A DNA stretch of 64,000 bases from an uncultured Muribaculaceae bacterium (lineage in GTDB: Bacteria; Bacteroidota; Bacteroidia; Bacteroidales; Muribaculaceae): contig CAKUJD010000002.1 in the NCBI GenBank assembly GCA_934661195.1, positions 336,259-400,258 on the forward strand. The letters run 5' to 3'. Of the stretch, positions 31,577 to 41,672 are shown piece by piece (the first letter of the stretch is position 1; every line of letters begins with the position of its first letter). Both the position numbers and the translations under genes were made by a program. The notes beneath the pieces were generated by a model, which was not told the origin of the DNA, did no database searches, and saw only the letters and a program-made list of their open reading frames with translations.

Positions 31577-33664
31577 ATGGCAAAAACACATACACCCGAC
31601 AACATCGACCTCGACAATCCTGAGTTTCAGCATGCTTGGGATTTAATCCAGCACACCCACCGCTCGGTGTTTCTCACCGGAAAGGCAGGAACGGGCAAAA
31701 GCACTTTTCTTAAATACATATGCAGCCAAACCAGCAAGGAATTTGTGGTGCTTGCCCCCACGGGCATAGCCGCCGTGAATGTGGGCGGACAGACGCTGCA
31801 CTCATTCTTCAAGATACCGCTAAAGCCGCTGTTGCCCGACGACCCCGACTACAGCCCGCGCAACATCAGAAAGACGCTGCGCTACTCAAGCGACAAGATA
31901 AAACTCATAAAGAAGCTCGATATGATCGTGATCGACGAGATTTCGATGGTCAGGGCCGACGTGATTGACTTTATCGACAATGTGCTGCGCATATACTCGG
32001 GCAACATGCGCGAGCCGTTTGGAGGCAAGCAGATGCTGTTTGTGGGCGATGTGTTCCAACTCGAGCCCGTAGTAACATCCGACGCACGCAACATTTTGCT
32101 GCACTGCTACCGCCAGTTTTTCTTCTTCTGCGCACGAGCCTTCTCGCAGATGAAGCTTGTACCCATTGAGCTGCGCAAAATCTACCGCCAAACCGACGAC
32201 TCGTTCATATCGCTGCTCGACCGCGTGAGGGTGAACCATGCCTCGGCTGCCGACATAGCGCTACTGAACTCACGCTGCAACCCCAACTACCGCGACAACG
32301 ACAGTTTCACCATCACGCTGGCCACCCGCCGCGACACCGTAGACTCCATCAACACCGAGCACATGAATGCCCTCACCACCCCCGAGCACACATTCATTGG
32401 CAAGGTGGACGGCACTTTCCCCGACAACGACCTGCCCACGAGCAAGGAACTGACGCTGAAGGAGGGCGCGCAAGTGATATTCATCCGCAACGACAAGGAG
32501 TGCCGTTGGTATAACGGCACCATTGGCAAGGTGAGCAGCCTCACCGACGACAGCATTGAGGTGGAACTTGAAGACGGCAACTCCTATAACCTCGAAAAGG
32601 AGGTGTGGGAAAAGATTCAATACACCTACGATGCTCGCGAGAAGAAGGTGATCGAAAACCTGCTGGGCACATTCGAGCAATTCCCCGTGAAGCCAGCTTG
32701 GGCGCTCACAGTACACAAAAGCCAGGGCCTCACGTTCAACAACATTGTGATTGACTTTGCCGGCGGGGCATTCACCAGCGGGCAGACCTACGTGGCCCTG
32801 TCGCGATGCACTTCGCTCGAGGGGATAACCCTGCTGCGGCCGCTCAGCGCGCGCGACATAATTGTGAGCATGGGGGTGGTTGAGTTCAGCAAGCAGTTCA
32901 ACAACCAGTCGCTCATCGACGACGCACTTAAGCAAGAGGAAAGCAACCGCCTGTTTCGCAAAGCCGCCCACGCCTACGACCACAACGAGTTCCGCACATG
33001 CGTGGAAGCATTTGCGCAGGCTTCGCTGGTCAATAATGTGATCCACAACCCCGCAGCACAGCGGCTCATAGCCAAGAAGCTATCGCGCATCTCGGCTTTC
33101 GACCAAAAGATTGCCGACCTCGAGGCTGTAATCGACAGCCAAAACAAACTGCTGCGCGACTTAGCCATGGAATATACCGAAATGGGCAATCAGTCGCTGG
33201 GCTACGGCTCGCTTGCCGGCGAGCCTGAGGTGGCTTACGGCGGCAAGGGCAAGAAACTCGATGATGTGTCGCTGCACTCGGCCATGGCCAACTACAACAA
33301 GGCTCTGCGCATTTGCCCCAACTGCATCGAGGCCATGATAGGCAAAGGCAGGCTTTTCACCACCATCGACCAAACCGATGAGGCAATAGCCACATTCACC
33401 AAGGCCATCGCCGTGAACAAGCGCAGCTTCGATGCCCACATGGGCATTGCCGAGGCCCACTATGCCGGCAATGACACGCCAGCTGCCATCAAGGCATATA
33501 AGCGTGCCGCCAAGACGGCAGCAAAAAGGCCAGAGCCACATGAGGCCCTGGCCCGTATATACGAAAAACTCGGTCTTGACGATTTGGCCGAAGAAGAGGC
33601 CGACATTGCCAAGCGGCTGCGCAAACCCGTTAAAAAATCAAGGCCGCGCAAGCCTAAAGCCTAA
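31577..33664 (+). CDS. Pif1-like helicase fused to TPR repeats
   Basis: A superfamily 1B helicase related to Pif1/RecD2, with a tail of helical repeats. Motifs: Walker A TGKAGTGKST (34-43), motif Ia (VLAPTGIAAVNVGGQTLHSFF), motif II IDEIS, motif III GDVFQLEPV, and near residue 375 the LTVHKSQGLTF and YVALSRC motifs. The last 220 residues hold TPR-like units (AMANYNKALRICPNCIEAMIGKG; AIATFTKAIAVNKRSFDAHMGIA) and end in a basic tail. The arrangement is found in Bacteroidetes. Its coding end overlaps the convergent TPR gene by 11 bp. Confidence 0.88.
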   Translation: MAKTHTPDNIDLDNPEFQHAWDLIQHTHRSVFLTGKAGTGKSTFLKYICSQTSKEFVVLAPTGIAAVNVGGQTLHSFFKIPLKPLLPDDPDYSPRNIRKTLRYSSDKIKLIKKLDMIVIDEISMVRADVIDFIDNVLRIYSGNMREPFGGKQMLFVGDVFQLEPVVTSDARNILLHCYRQFFFFCARAFSQMKLVPIELRKIYRQTDDSFISLLDRVRVNHASAADIALLNSRCNPNYRDNDSFTITLATRRDTVDSINTEHMNALTTPEHTFIGKVDGTFPDNDLPTSKELTLKEGAQVIFIRNDKECRWYNGTIGKVSSLTDDSIEVELEDGNSYNLEKEVWEKIQYTYDAREKKVIENLLGTFEQFPVKPAWALTVHKSQGLTFNNIVIDFAGGAFTSGQTYVALSRCTSLEGITLLRPLSARDIIVSMGVVEFSKQFNNQSLIDDALKQEESNRLFRKAAHAYDHNEFRTCVEAFAQASLVNNVIHNPAAQRLIAKKLSRISAFDQKIADLEAVIDSQNKLLRDLAMEYTEMGNQSLGYGSLAGEPEVAYGGKGKKLDDVSLHSAMANYNKALRICPNCIEAMIGKGRLFTTIDQTDEAIATFTKAIAVNKRSFDAHMGIAEAHYAGNDTPAAIKAYKRAAKTAAKRPEPHEALARIYEKLGLDDLAEEEADIAKRLRKPVKKSRPRKPKA

Positions 33665-34910
33665 CTTGTTTTTCAATCTCATCAAGTTTGTTGCTGCCCA
33701 GCACGTAGTAGAGGCGGCTAAGCACCTTGCGCGCATCGGTGTTCTTTGGGTCGAGCTTGTAGGCCTTCTCCACATATGGCAGCGACTCGCGATAGAGCTT
33801 GGTGGCTGCGTCCGACCGGCGGTCGCTTATGTGCACGGCTTGAGTATACAAGCAGTTGCCCAAGTTAAACAGGGCCCGGGCAAAGTCGGGCTGCAGCTCC
33901 ACAGCGCGCTGGTAGTAGGGCAGAGCCTTGCCGGCGTCCTCAAGCCGCTCCACAAGTTGTCCCTTGAGGTCGAGATATTCAGCGTTGGCCGAGTCTCGCT
34001 TGATAGCGTTGTCGAGCAGGCTGGTGGCTGCCGCATAGTTCTTTTCGTTGAGATAGCAGTTAATAAGAATGCGGGTGTACTGCGGGTCGCTGGCTCCATA
34101 CGCCTCATTGGCCTCAATGGCCACCTTTTGCACCTTGGCCGAGTCGCCAAGTTGCAAGGCCGATGCTATCCAACTGTCGTACAGGTCTTTTTTTACGTAC
34201 CCCAAGTTATGTGCGCGCTCAAACTGCATGGCAGCATCGGCATATTTCTTGCCCTGGAATGCCGCCAGGCCCTGATAGTAGCGGTAGTAGCCCACAATGG
34301 AGTCGGGCTCTTGCTTGTGGCGGCGCTTGGCATAGTCGCTTTGCGCCTCGGTGCAGTAAATCTCCCAAGCGCGGTAAGCCCCGTCCCAGTCGCTTGCCAT
34401 AAGCAGGTCGCCCCCCACGGCGCTGAAGTCAATCAGGTGCTCAAGCACGCGCTTCCTGATGCCTGCGGAGTAGCGTGTGCGCACACGCGGCTGCCCGTTG
34501 CGGTCGGTAATCACGCTGCCGTCCTTCTTGGTTTGCTTCACGCTGTCGAGCTTCAATGCCTGTGTGAAGTAGTCATATCCGCTAATCAGCATCTTGCCCA
34601 CGGTCTTCTTGTCGATGTTGCTGCCTATCGACTTCTCCACCATGCTGCGGTCGTAGTATCCAAAGCATATTTTGCCAGCCAGCGCCCAAGTTTCGGCCTT
34701 GCCTTTGGTTTCGTCGTTGGCAAGTGCGGGCTTTAGCTTGTCGAGGGCCGACTTGTAGCCTTTTGCTGTCAGCGCAAGCCCGTTGAGGTCCTTCTTTACT
34801 CCTTCAACCACCTTGCTTTGCGCGGTGGCACCAATTTGGCTGCCTGCAAACATGGTTCCAAGCACAGCGGCAATGTTCACTAATAATGATAATCGTATGG
34901 TATGTTTCAC
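33654..34910 (-). CDS. Exported TPR protein (second gene after gyrA)
   Basis: A periplasmic or outer-membrane-associated TPR protein. A signal peptide (hydrophobic to about residue 30, ATAQS) is followed by repeats such as ALPYYQRAVELQPDFARALFNLGN and SLPYVEKAYKLDPKNTDARKVL. GTG 34910 is preferred to the frame start at 34967, because it places a basic n-region directly before the hydrophobic core. It is a paralogue of the next upstream gene: both contain a PDSxxGxxRxxxGxAA block followed by a LGY(V/A)K block. Function unknown. Confidence 0.78.
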   Translation of the reverse strand: MKHTIRLSLLVNIAAVLGTMFAGSQIGATAQSKVVEGVKKDLNGLALTAKGYKSALDKLKPALANDETKGKAETWALAGKICFGYYDRSMVEKSIGSNIDKKTVGKMLISGYDYFTQALKLDSVKQTKKDGSVITDRNGQPRVRTRYSAGIRKRVLEHLIDFSAVGGDLLMASDWDGAYRAWEIYCTEAQSDYAKRRHKQEPDSIVGYYRYYQGLAAFQGKKYADAAMQFERAHNLGYVKKDLYDSWIASALQLGDSAKVQKVAIEANEAYGASDPQYTRILINCYLNEKNYAAATSLLDNAIKRDSANAEYLDLKGQLVERLEDAGKALPYYQRAVELQPDFARALFNLGNCLYTQAVHISDRRSDAATKLYRESLPYVEKAYKLDPKNTDARKVLSRLYYVLGSNKLDEIEKQVRL

Positions 34911-35069
34911 TTTGTGCGTATGAATGGGAGAAATATATAAATAAGCGCTGCACGCTCTCTTCAGCACAACGCCGTCGCGGTTTCATCAACGGGTATGCTC
35001 AAAAAAAGCGTGCAGTGCTGTTATTTTGGACTCATCACCCTTCATTAGGATTGATGAGGGAGGTTGGAA

Positions 35070-36239
35070 TTACTCCTTGTCGAGGGCATCGGCCTTGTCG
35101 TTCTGGCCCAGCATGTAGTAAACACGGCCCAGCATTCTCTTGATGTCACTTCTTTCCTTATCGATCTGATGGGCCTTCTCCATATACTTGATGGCCTCTT
35201 CAAGATCGGGTTGGATTTTCGGACGCAGGTCTTTGTCAACCATGTTGGGGTTGGCAGAAATGAATTCTGCAGCACGCGAAGTGTAGAAGCGGGCGTAGTT
35301 GTATAGGGCGTCAACGTTGTTGGGGTCGAGCTCCACTGCCTTCTTGTAGTATTCAACTGCCACCTTCATGCCGGCAGTTGAGTCCATTTCTGCAATGCGG
35401 CCACGCAGGTCGTAGATGTTGGCGTCGTTGGGGTCGCCAGCAATGGCCTTGTCTACAATCTTGTAGGCCTTGGCATAGTCTTTGGCGTCAACGGCCTGCT
35501 GTGCCATCGAGCCAAGAGCGGCAGCAACACGCTCGGCCACCTGATTCTTGGCATAGCCAAGGAGCTTAGCGGCCTGATAGCCTTTGAAAGCGTTGGCGTA
35601 GTCCTTGTTCATGTCGGCTGCATAGCCTTCGAAGAAGCGGATCTCGCCCATCACCGAGTCGGGTTGAGCAGTTAATTTGGCCTTGCCAAACGCACTGTTC
35701 TGAATGTCGCAGTAGGTGCTGAACGCAGCCTGAGCGTTAGCCCAGTCCTGTGCGCTGAGGCACGAATTGCCAATGGTCAGGAAATCGTTGACATGAGCAA
35801 GGAGACTGCTCTGGATTTCAGCGGAATATTTGGTTTTAACCTTTGCTTGACCAGTCTTTTTGTCAATTTTGGGACTGCCGTCCTTGTTGACTTCGGGCAC
35901 TGTGTCGAGGGGCAGAGCCTTGCTGTAGTAGTTGAAGCCATTGATGAGGGCAGAAGCCATGTCGCCAGTGTTAACCTCTTTCTTCAGCATTTTCTCGCCC
36001 AGCAGAGCGTCATAGATGCCAAACGATGCCTTGCCGGCTGTGTACCAAGTGAGCACTTTGTCCTTTGTCTCGGGGTTGGTGAAGGCGGGTTGCAGCTGGG
36101 TGAGAGCTGCTTGCAGCGCCGGAACTTTATTGCCCGAGGCGGCTACTGTTTTCGACACCTCGTCAACGAGTTTTTGCTGTGCAACTGCTGCAGGTGCGAG
36201 CATCGATGCGGCAGCGAGTAACAGAATTGCTTTTTTCAT
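35070..36239 (-). CDS. Exported TPR protein (first gene after gyrA)
   Basis: A 389-residue exported protein with a clear signal peptide (MKKAILLLAAASMLAPAAVA-Q). Helical repeats follow, and the last ones match TPR well (AVEYYKKAVELDPNNVDALYNYAR; AIKYMEKAHQIDKERSDIKRMLG). It lies 52 nt after gyrA in the same direction, an order I recall from other Bacteroidales, so read-through from gyrA is likely. The conserved neighbour does not prove a link with gyrase, as the protein is exported. Role unknown; a cell-envelope scaffold is possible. Confidence 0.85.
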   Translation of the reverse strand: MKKAILLLAAASMLAPAAVAQQKLVDEVSKTVAASGNKVPALQAALTQLQPAFTNPETKDKVLTWYTAGKASFGIYDALLGEKMLKKEVNTGDMASALINGFNYYSKALPLDTVPEVNKDGSPKIDKKTGQAKVKTKYSAEIQSSLLAHVNDFLTIGNSCLSAQDWANAQAAFSTYCDIQNSAFGKAKLTAQPDSVMGEIRFFEGYAADMNKDYANAFKGYQAAKLLGYAKNQVAERVAAALGSMAQQAVDAKDYAKAYKIVDKAIAGDPNDANIYDLRGRIAEMDSTAGMKVAVEYYKKAVELDPNNVDALYNYARFYTSRAAEFISANPNMVDKDLRPKIQPDLEEAIKYMEKAHQIDKERSDIKRMLGRVYYMLGQNDKADALDKE

Positions 36240-36291
36240 TTTTTCGTAGTTTAAATTGTTATGTTATATCAATTGATTTTTCTATTACCAT

Positions 36292-38808
36292 TTATGCCTC
36301 TTCTGTGGGGGCGCCATCGGTGTCGGTGGGCAGCTCGGGAGTCTCTACCTCGGCATCTTCGGCCTCATCGGGAGCCGAAGCCACCTTGCATACCGATGCT
36401 ATCACATCGCCCTTCTTCTCAAGGTTGATGAGGCGCACGCCTTGGGTGTTGCGGCCCATCTGGCGCAGTTCGCTCACCTTCATGCGAATCATTATGCCCG
36501 ACTTGTTGATGATCACCAGGTCGTTGTTGTCGTTCACATTCTTTATTGCTATCAGGTCGCCCGTCTTGTCGGTGAGGTTGAGCGTCTTCACGCCCTTGCC
36601 GCCACGGTTGGTCACGCGGTAGTCTTCAAGCTTGCTGCGCTTGCCCATGCCCTTCTGCGACACCACCAGCACATCATCGTCGGTGTTGGCGCGCATGCAT
36701 ATCATGCCCACCACCTCGTCATCGGTGTCAAGGTTCATACCCTTCACGCCAGTGGCTGTGCGGCCCATCTCGCGGATCGCGGTCTCAGGGAAGCGGATGG
36801 CGCGGCCCTTGCGGTCGGCCAGAATCACCTCCGAGTCGCCCTCGGTGAGGATGGCACCTATCAGGCGGTCGTCCTCGCGAATGTTGATTGCATTCACGCC
36901 ATTGAAGCGCGGACGCGAGTATTCCGACAGGCGGGTGCGCTTCACGATGCCGTTTTTAGTGGCAAACACAATGAAGTGGCTCTGGTTATACTCCGGGTCT
37001 TTAAGCTTAGTGGCACGGATAAATGCGTATATTCTGTTTTCCGGACCAATGTTAAGCAGGTTCTGAATTGCGCGGCCCTTTGAACTCTTCGAGCCTTCGG
37101 GAATTTCAAACACACGCATCCAGTAGCAGCGTCCTTGCTCGGTGAAGAACAGCATAGTGTTGTGGTTGGTTGCTTCATACACATATTCAATGAAGTCCTT
37201 GTCGCGGGTGTCGCTGCCTTTGGCACCCACGCCGCCCCGGCTTTGAGTGCGGTATTCGCTAAGTGGAGTGCGCTTAATGTAGCCGAAGTGCGATATGGTG
37301 ATAATCATCGGGTCGTCGGGATAAAAGTCCTCAGCGTTCATCTCGCCGGCTGAATACACGATTTCGGTGCGGCGCTCGTCGCCATACTTGTCGCGGATTT
37401 CAGCCAACTCGTCTTCAATCACCTTGCGGCACACAGCAGGATCGTTCAATATCTGCTCAAGGTGTTCAATGGTGCGCTGCACTTCAGCCAACTCATCGTG
37501 CAGCTTGTTTTGCTCCAGATTGGTGAGCTGGCGCAGGCGCATTTCCACAATGGCACGTGTCTGCACATCATCGAGGCCGAAGCGCTCGGTGAGGCGCTGG
37601 CGTGCCTCGTCGGGAGTTTTGCTCTTTCTGATTATGTGAATCACCTCGTCGATGTTGTCGCTGGCAATGATCAAGCCCTCAAGAATGTGGGCGCGGCGGC
37701 GAGCCTGCTCAAGTTCAAACTTGGTTCGGCGAATCACCACCTCGTGGCGGTGGTCGAGGAAGTATTTAATGAGTTGCTTCAGGTTCACTATTTGCGGACG
37801 TCCGTTCACAAGGCACACGTTGTTCACACTGAACGACGACTGCAGTTCAGTCATCTTATACAGCTTGTTGAGCAGCACGTTGGCGTTGGTGTCGCGCTTC
37901 ACGTCGATCACTATGCGCATGCCCGACTTGTCGCTCTCGTCGTTCACGTTCGAGATGCCGTCGATTCTCTTTTCTTCCACAAGGCGGGCGATGTTTTCAA
38001 TCAGCTCCTGCTTGTTCACGTTGTAGGGAATCTCGGTCACCACAATCTTGTCGTGCTCGCCCTCGGTTTCAATCTCGGCTTTTGCGCGAACCACAATGCG
38101 GCCGCGACCCGTCTCGAAGGCGTCTCTCACGCCCTGATAGCCATAAATGATGCCGCCTGTGGGAAAATCGGGAGCCTTGATGTAGTGCATCAAGTCATCG
38201 ACTTCCATGTCGGGGTTTTCGAGCATGGCAATGCAGGCGTTAATCGACTCGGTGAGGTTGTGCGGAGCCATGTTGGTGGCCATGCCCACAGCAATGCCCG
38301 ACGCGCCGTTGACCAGCAAGTTCGGGAAACGGGTGGGCAGCACGGTGGGCTCTTCAAGGGTGTTGTCGAAGTTGGGTTCGAAGTCCACAGTGTCCTCGTC
38401 CATGTCGCGCATCATTTCCTCGCCCATCTTGGCAAGGCGCGCTTCGGTGTAACGCATGGCTGCCGGTGAGTCGCCGTCGATTGAGCCAAAGTTGCCCTGG
38501 CCGTCGACCAGCGTATACCTCATGGCCCAGCTCTGTGCCAGGCGCACCATGGCGTAATACACCGACGAGTCGCCGTGGGGGTGATACTTACCAAGCACAT
38601 CACCCACGATGCGGGCCGACTTCTTGTAGGGCGCGTTGGAGTAGTTGCCCAGCTTTGCCATGCCGTAGAGCACCCTTCGGTGCACAGGCTTGAAGCCGTC
38701 GCGCACATCTGGCAGTGCTCGCGAAACGATGACCGACATCGAATAGTCGATGTAGGAGGTCTTCATTTCGTTTTCAATGTTGATCTCTATGATCCGATCG
38801 TTGTTCAT
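36292..38808 (-). CDS. gyrA: DNA gyrase subunit A
   Basis: The DNA-cutting subunit of gyrase. The 838 residues show the winged-helix region with the active-site tyrosine Y120 (AMRYTEARL), the quinolone-binding helix ([18 protein letters not shown]), and the C-terminal pinwheel with the gyrase-specific GyrA box ([10 protein letters not shown]), which separates it from ParC. An acidic tail (about 815-838) ends the protein. Residue 85, at E. coli position 87, is tyrosine; Bacteroidetes normally have an aromatic residue here, so it is not evidence of resistance. ATG 38808 is used. Confidence 0.96.
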   Translation of the reverse strand: MNNDRIIEINIENEMKTSYIDYSMSVIVSRALPDVRDGFKPVHRRVLYGMAKLGNYSNAPYKKSARIVGDVLGKYHPHGDSSVYYAMVRLAQSWAMRYTLVDGQGNFGSIDGDSPAAMRYTEARLAKMGEEMMRDMDEDTVDFEPNFDNTLEEPTVLPTRFPNLLVNGASGIAVGMATNMAPHNLTESINACIAMLENPDMEVDDLMHYIKAPDFPTGGIIYGYQGVRDAFETGRGRIVVRAKAEIETEGEHDKIVVTEIPYNVNKQELIENIARLVEEKRIDGISNVNDESDKSGMRIVIDVKRDTNANVLLNKLYKMTELQSSFSVNNVCLVNGRPQIVNLKQLIKYFLDHRHEVVIRRTKFELEQARRRAHILEGLIIASDNIDEVIHIIRKSKTPDEARQRLTERFGLDDVQTRAIVEMRLRQLTNLEQNKLHDELAEVQRTIEHLEQILNDPAVCRKVIEDELAEIRDKYGDERRTEIVYSAGEMNAEDFYPDDPMIITISHFGYIKRTPLSEYRTQSRGGVGAKGSDTRDKDFIEYVYEATNHNTMLFFTEQGRCYWMRVFEIPEGSKSSKGRAIQNLLNIGPENRIYAFIRATKLKDPEYNQSHFIVFATKNGIVKRTRLSEYSRPRFNGVNAINIREDDRLIGAILTEGDSEVILADRKGRAIRFPETAIREMGRTATGVKGMNLDTDDEVVGMICMRANTDDDVLVVSQKGMGKRSKLEDYRVTNRGGKGVKTLNLTDKTGDLIAIKNVNDNNDLVIINKSGIMIRMKVSELRQMGRNTQGVRLINLEKKGDVIASVCKVASAPDEAEDAEVETPELPTDTDGAPTEEA

Positions 38809-38905
38809 TAAATAAACTGTTTTAAATTAATCACTGTGGCTGCCCGCAATCCAGGCGAAATTTTGCCCCAGGGCATCACGGAGTCAGCCAATTAGAATTA
38901 ACTCA

Positions 38906-38913
38906 CAAAGATA
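38906..38913 (-). promoter_or_regulatory. gyrA promoter -7 box
   Basis: TATCTTTG on the minus strand, 97 nt before the start codon. No -33 TTG is present at the usual distance. Confidence 0.5.
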
Positions 38914-39029
38914 ACCAAAAAATCGGTGAAATACTGCATCGGCACGGGTGTTTTTTACGGCTTTTTTACGTGATTCACGCGTTTGGGGCATTGTTGGCCC
39001 AAGTTCGCTTTTGGAACAGGGCAAAGGCG

Positions 39030-39071
39030 AAAAAAAAGCAAACGCCGGGCAGCTATTGCTCCCAGCGTTTG
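39030..39071 (-). terminator. Intrinsic terminator of the DUF4251 gene
   Basis: CAAACGC-GGG pairs with CCC-GCGTTTG (39039-39071), followed on the minus strand by GCTTTTTTTTCG. It is 40 nt past the stop. Confidence 0.8.
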
Positions 39072-39110
39072 TCTTTGTGATTATGTACGGGCGTTAGCCG
39101 TGTATGGCCA

Positions 39111-39731
39111 TTAACGCTCAATCTTTATGTCGTCGTTGCGGTAGGGCACTATGGTGCCGCTCATGGTGATGCGCTGCGGCCCCATCATGCGGGTGACTAT
39201 GGCATCGGCACGGTCGCTGCCGGCCATCAGCGTAATGCTGACATAGGCGTTCACATCGGTGCCAAACAGATTGTAGGTGACCGTGACGTTGCCCTTCTTG
39301 TCGGTGGTGACTTGCTTGTTGTTGACCGAACCGTGCAGCGTGATGCCACCCATGCCGTTGAAGCCCGGACGGCCATTGTTGAATGCCACCTGGAATATGC
39401 CGCCGTCGTTCTGCACCAGCAGGAAGTTGGCGTTGCTGTTGATGTCGGTAACCACATATCCCATCCGGCCTATCGACAGGTTGTTGGCCAGCAGCACGAA
39501 GTAGCCTTGTTCGATGGCTTCAGCGGCCTTTATGTGGGCGATGGAGTCGGTGACTTGCTGCTCGCGCTTTTGCCTTGCTTTGCGTTCCTTTTTGGTCTCG
39601 GCCTTCGCCTTTGCGGGTTTCACCACTGTCAGTTCCACCGAGTCGGGATTCACTTGCTGCACCGTGGCGGCACTTGCTGCCATGCTGCTTGACAATATCA
39701 AGCTCAGTGCCAATAACAATTGCTTCATCAT
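39111..39731 (-). CDS. DUF4251 domain-containing exported protein
   Basis: A 206-residue Bacteroidetes-specific protein. A signal peptide (to about ASAA) is followed by a lysine/arginine-rich helix (AKAKAETKKERKARQKREQQ) and the DUF4251 domain. Blocks visible in it are FVLLANNLSIGRMGYVVTDIN, NFLLVQNDGGIFQVAF and GGITLHGSV. The function of the family is not known. I start at ATG 39731; a second ATG follows directly and a GTG precedes by three codons. It is monocistronic, with a strong terminator. Confidence 0.8.
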   Translation of the reverse strand: MMKQLLLALSLILSSSMAASAATVQQVNPDSVELTVVKPAKAKAETKKERKARQKREQQVTDSIAHIKAAEAIEQGYFVLLANNLSIGRMGYVVTDINSNANFLLVQNDGGIFQVAFNNGRPGFNGMGGITLHGSVNNKQVTTDKKGNVTVTYNLFGTDVNAYVSITLMAGSDRADAIVTRMMGPQRITMSGTIVPYRNDDIKIER

Positions 39732-39784
39732 AATTCTCACGTTTTAGTGTCTGTTATTACATCCTTCGACAGTTGCAAAACACG

Positions 39785-39811
39785 TGCCACACGCAATTAT
39801 TGCACGTGGCA
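39785..39811. promoter_or_regulatory. Interrupted dyad between the DUF4251 and CPBP genes
   Basis: TGCCAC-AC-GCAAT-T-ATTGC-AC-GTGGCA is a 27-bp inverted repeat with one symmetric mismatch pair, located between divergent genes. It could be an operator serving both. Confidence 0.4.
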
Positions 39812-39836
39812 GCCGGTTTTTATCGCCATTATTGCG

Positions 39837-39844
39837 TAATTTTG
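39837..39844 (+). promoter_or_regulatory. Promoter -7 box of the CPBP gene
   Basis: TAATTTTG lies 28 nt before ATG 39873, immediately after the dyad at 39785-39811. Confidence 0.5.
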
Positions 39845-39872
39845 CAATTATTAAACACTTTGAGTAACTGCA

Positions 39873-40745
39873 ATGACAAAATTAAACATGAGTTTTGGCA
39901 GCAAAGTAACGCTGCTGGTGTGCGCGTTTGTGGTGGGGCTGTTTGTGGCTTCCTCTTTTATGTTGCTCTTGCCGCGCCTTGGTGTGGAGGGTAGGGCGGC
40001 CTTGACCCTGTCGACCATCGTGCAAGATGTGCTTGTGTTCATTTTTCCGGCCGTGCTGGTGTCGCTGTTCGGCGGCGGCTGCACGCGGGCGCTGCGCCTC
40101 GAGGCAAAGCCATCGTGGCGGCAGGTGCTGATTGTTGCGGTGGTATATGTGGTGTCGCTGCCAGCAATGAACTGGCTTGTGGAGGCAAACAAACTGATTT
40201 CGCTGCCGCCAAGCATGCACGGAGTGGAGCAGTGGATGCGTGCCAGCGAGGATGCCGCCCTGGCTGTGACCGGGCAACTGCTGGGCTCCGCTTCGCTCGC
40301 CACAATGCTGTGCATGGTGGCTGTGGTGGGATTTCTGGCAGCGCTGTCAGAAGAGCTGTTTTTCCGCGGCGCGCTGCTGGGCATGAGCCTCGACCGCGGC
40401 GTGCGCGCCCATGCGGCTGTGTGGATTGTGGCATTTGTGTTCAGCGCATTTCACATGCAGTTCTATGGCTTCTTCCCGCGGCTGCTGCTGGGCGCATGGC
40501 TGGGCTACCTGATGCTGTGGAGCCGCTCGCTGTGGCTGCCCATCATTGCCCACACAATCAACAATGCCGTGGTGGTGGTGGTCACATATCTGGCCAACAT
40601 CCATCTGGTGCAGGGCAACTCGCTCGACACATTTGGAGTGCCCTCACCTGGCCAGTTTCCATGGCTTGCCGTGGCCAGCATAGTGGCGACAGCCGCTGTC
40701 ATAGCCGCTGCACTGCGCAGCAAGGCGTTGCAAGGCACGCGGTGA
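39873..40745 (+). CDS. CPBP family intramembrane metalloprotease
   Basis: A membrane protein of the Abi/CAAX protease-bacteriocin-processing family. The 290 residues make about seven hydrophobic helices. The three active-site motifs are present: SEELFFRG (EExxxR), AFHMQFYG (FxxxH) and IAHTINNAV (HxxxN), so it should be catalytically active. Substrate unknown; some relatives process peptides or confer bacteriocin immunity, but no bacteriocin gene is nearby. Its stop codon abuts the stop codon of convergent lptB with no spacer. Confidence 0.88.
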   Translation: MTKLNMSFGSKVTLLVCAFVVGLFVASSFMLLLPRLGVEGRAALTLSTIVQDVLVFIFPAVLVSLFGGGCTRALRLEAKPSWRQVLIVAVVYVVSLPAMNWLVEANKLISLPPSMHGVEQWMRASEDAALAVTGQLLGSASLATMLCMVAVVGFLAALSEELFFRGALLGMSLDRGVRAHAAVWIVAFVFSAFHMQFYGFFPRLLLGAWLGYLMLWSRSLWLPIIAHTINNAVVVVVTYLANIHLVQGNSLDTFGVPSPGQFPWLAVASIVATAAVIAAALRSKALQGTR

Positions 40746-41636
40746 CTACTGAATGGCGCCGTAGTTTTTGCGGCGGAAAATGAAGTTGCGGCCCAGATAC
40801 TTCTCGCGCACCACGGGGTTGTCGGCCAGCTCCTCGCTTGTGCCCTGAAACAGGATTTTGCCCTCAAACAGCAGGTAGGCGCGGTCGGTGATGCTCAGCG
40901 TCTCTTGCGCATTGTGGTCGGTGATGAGAATGCCTATGTTTTTCGACTTAAGGCTGTAGACGATGCTCTGAATGTCTTCCACCGCAATGGGGTCGACGCC
41001 GGCAAACGGCTCATCGAGCATAATGAACCGTGGGTTGATGGCCAGGCAGCGGGCTATCTCGGTGCGTCGGCGCTCACCGCCCGACAGGCGGTCGCCAAGG
41101 TTTTTGCGCACCTTTTGCAGGTGGAACTCCGCTATCAGCTCCTCCAGTTTGTCGCGCTGATACTCGGGAGTGGTGTTGGTCATCTCAAGGATGGTGCGGA
41201 TGTTGTTCTCAACCGTCAGCTTGCGAAACACCGACGCCTCTTGCGGCAGATAGCCGATGCCAAGTTTTGCGCGCTTGTACACAGGCAGCTTGGTGATGTC
41301 TACGCTATTAAGAAACACCTTTCCCTCATTAGGCGTAACGAGCCCCGTGGTCATATAGAAAGTGGTGGTCTTGCCTGCACCGTTAGGGCCAAGCAGACCC
41401 ACGATTTCGCCCTGATGCACCTCTATCGACACATGGTTGGCCACAGTGCGCTGGTTATACTTCTTCACCAGGTTGTCGGTGCTGAGCACCAGTTTGCCCT
41501 CGTTGCCAAGTTTGTTGAGCTGTTCGGCCTCTGCCTTTTCGTCATGTCGTGTGGCAGTTGCCTTCTTGGCCGCTTCGGCCTGCTTTGGCGCGGCCTTGGC
41601 GCTGGGCAATGAGATATGCGGTAGTTTCAGTTTCAT
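40746..41636 (-). CDS. lptB: LPS export ABC transporter ATP-binding protein
   Basis: The ATPase of the LptB2FG complex that extracts LPS from the inner membrane. It shows Walker [10 protein letters not shown], signature LSGGERRR, Walker [14 protein letters not shown] and switch histidine ITDHN. The [21 protein letters not shown] stretch is typical of LptB. Compared with E. coli LptB (about 240 aa) it has an N-terminal extension of about 50 residues, rich in K, A and E. An LptF/G-type permease lies 6 kb away (46808-48025). Confidence 0.92.
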   Translation of the reverse strand: MKLKLPHISLPSAKAAPKQAEAAKKATATRHDEKAEAEQLNKLGNEGKLVLSTDNLVKKYNQRTVANHVSIEVHQGEIVGLLGPNGAGKTTTFYMTTGLVTPNEGKVFLNSVDITKLPVYKRAKLGIGYLPQEASVFRKLTVENNIRTILEMTNTTPEYQRDKLEELIAEFHLQKVRKNLGDRLSGGERRRTEIARCLAINPRFIMLDEPFAGVDPIAVEDIQSIVYSLKSKNIGILITDHNAQETLSITDRAYLLFEGKILFQGTSEELADNPVVREKYLGRNFIFRRKNYGAIQ

Positions 41637-41672
41637 CTTTCAGTTAAAGTCAATTTCCCTTAAAACTAAGTT

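Larger units (their letters stand above)
38809..39110. other. Intergenic region between gyrA and the DUF4251 gene
   Basis: About 300 bp without a gene. It holds the gyrA promoter (38906-38913), an about 90-nt gyrA leader with a GC-rich segment, and the terminator of the DUF4251 gene. Nothing else is recognisable. Confidence 0.7.

Noticed and set aside
38540..38590. Tyrosine at the GyrA position of E. coli D87, a quinolone resistance site
   Set aside because: Bacteroidetes GyrA normally carries an aromatic residue there, so it cannot be read as an acquired resistance mutation.
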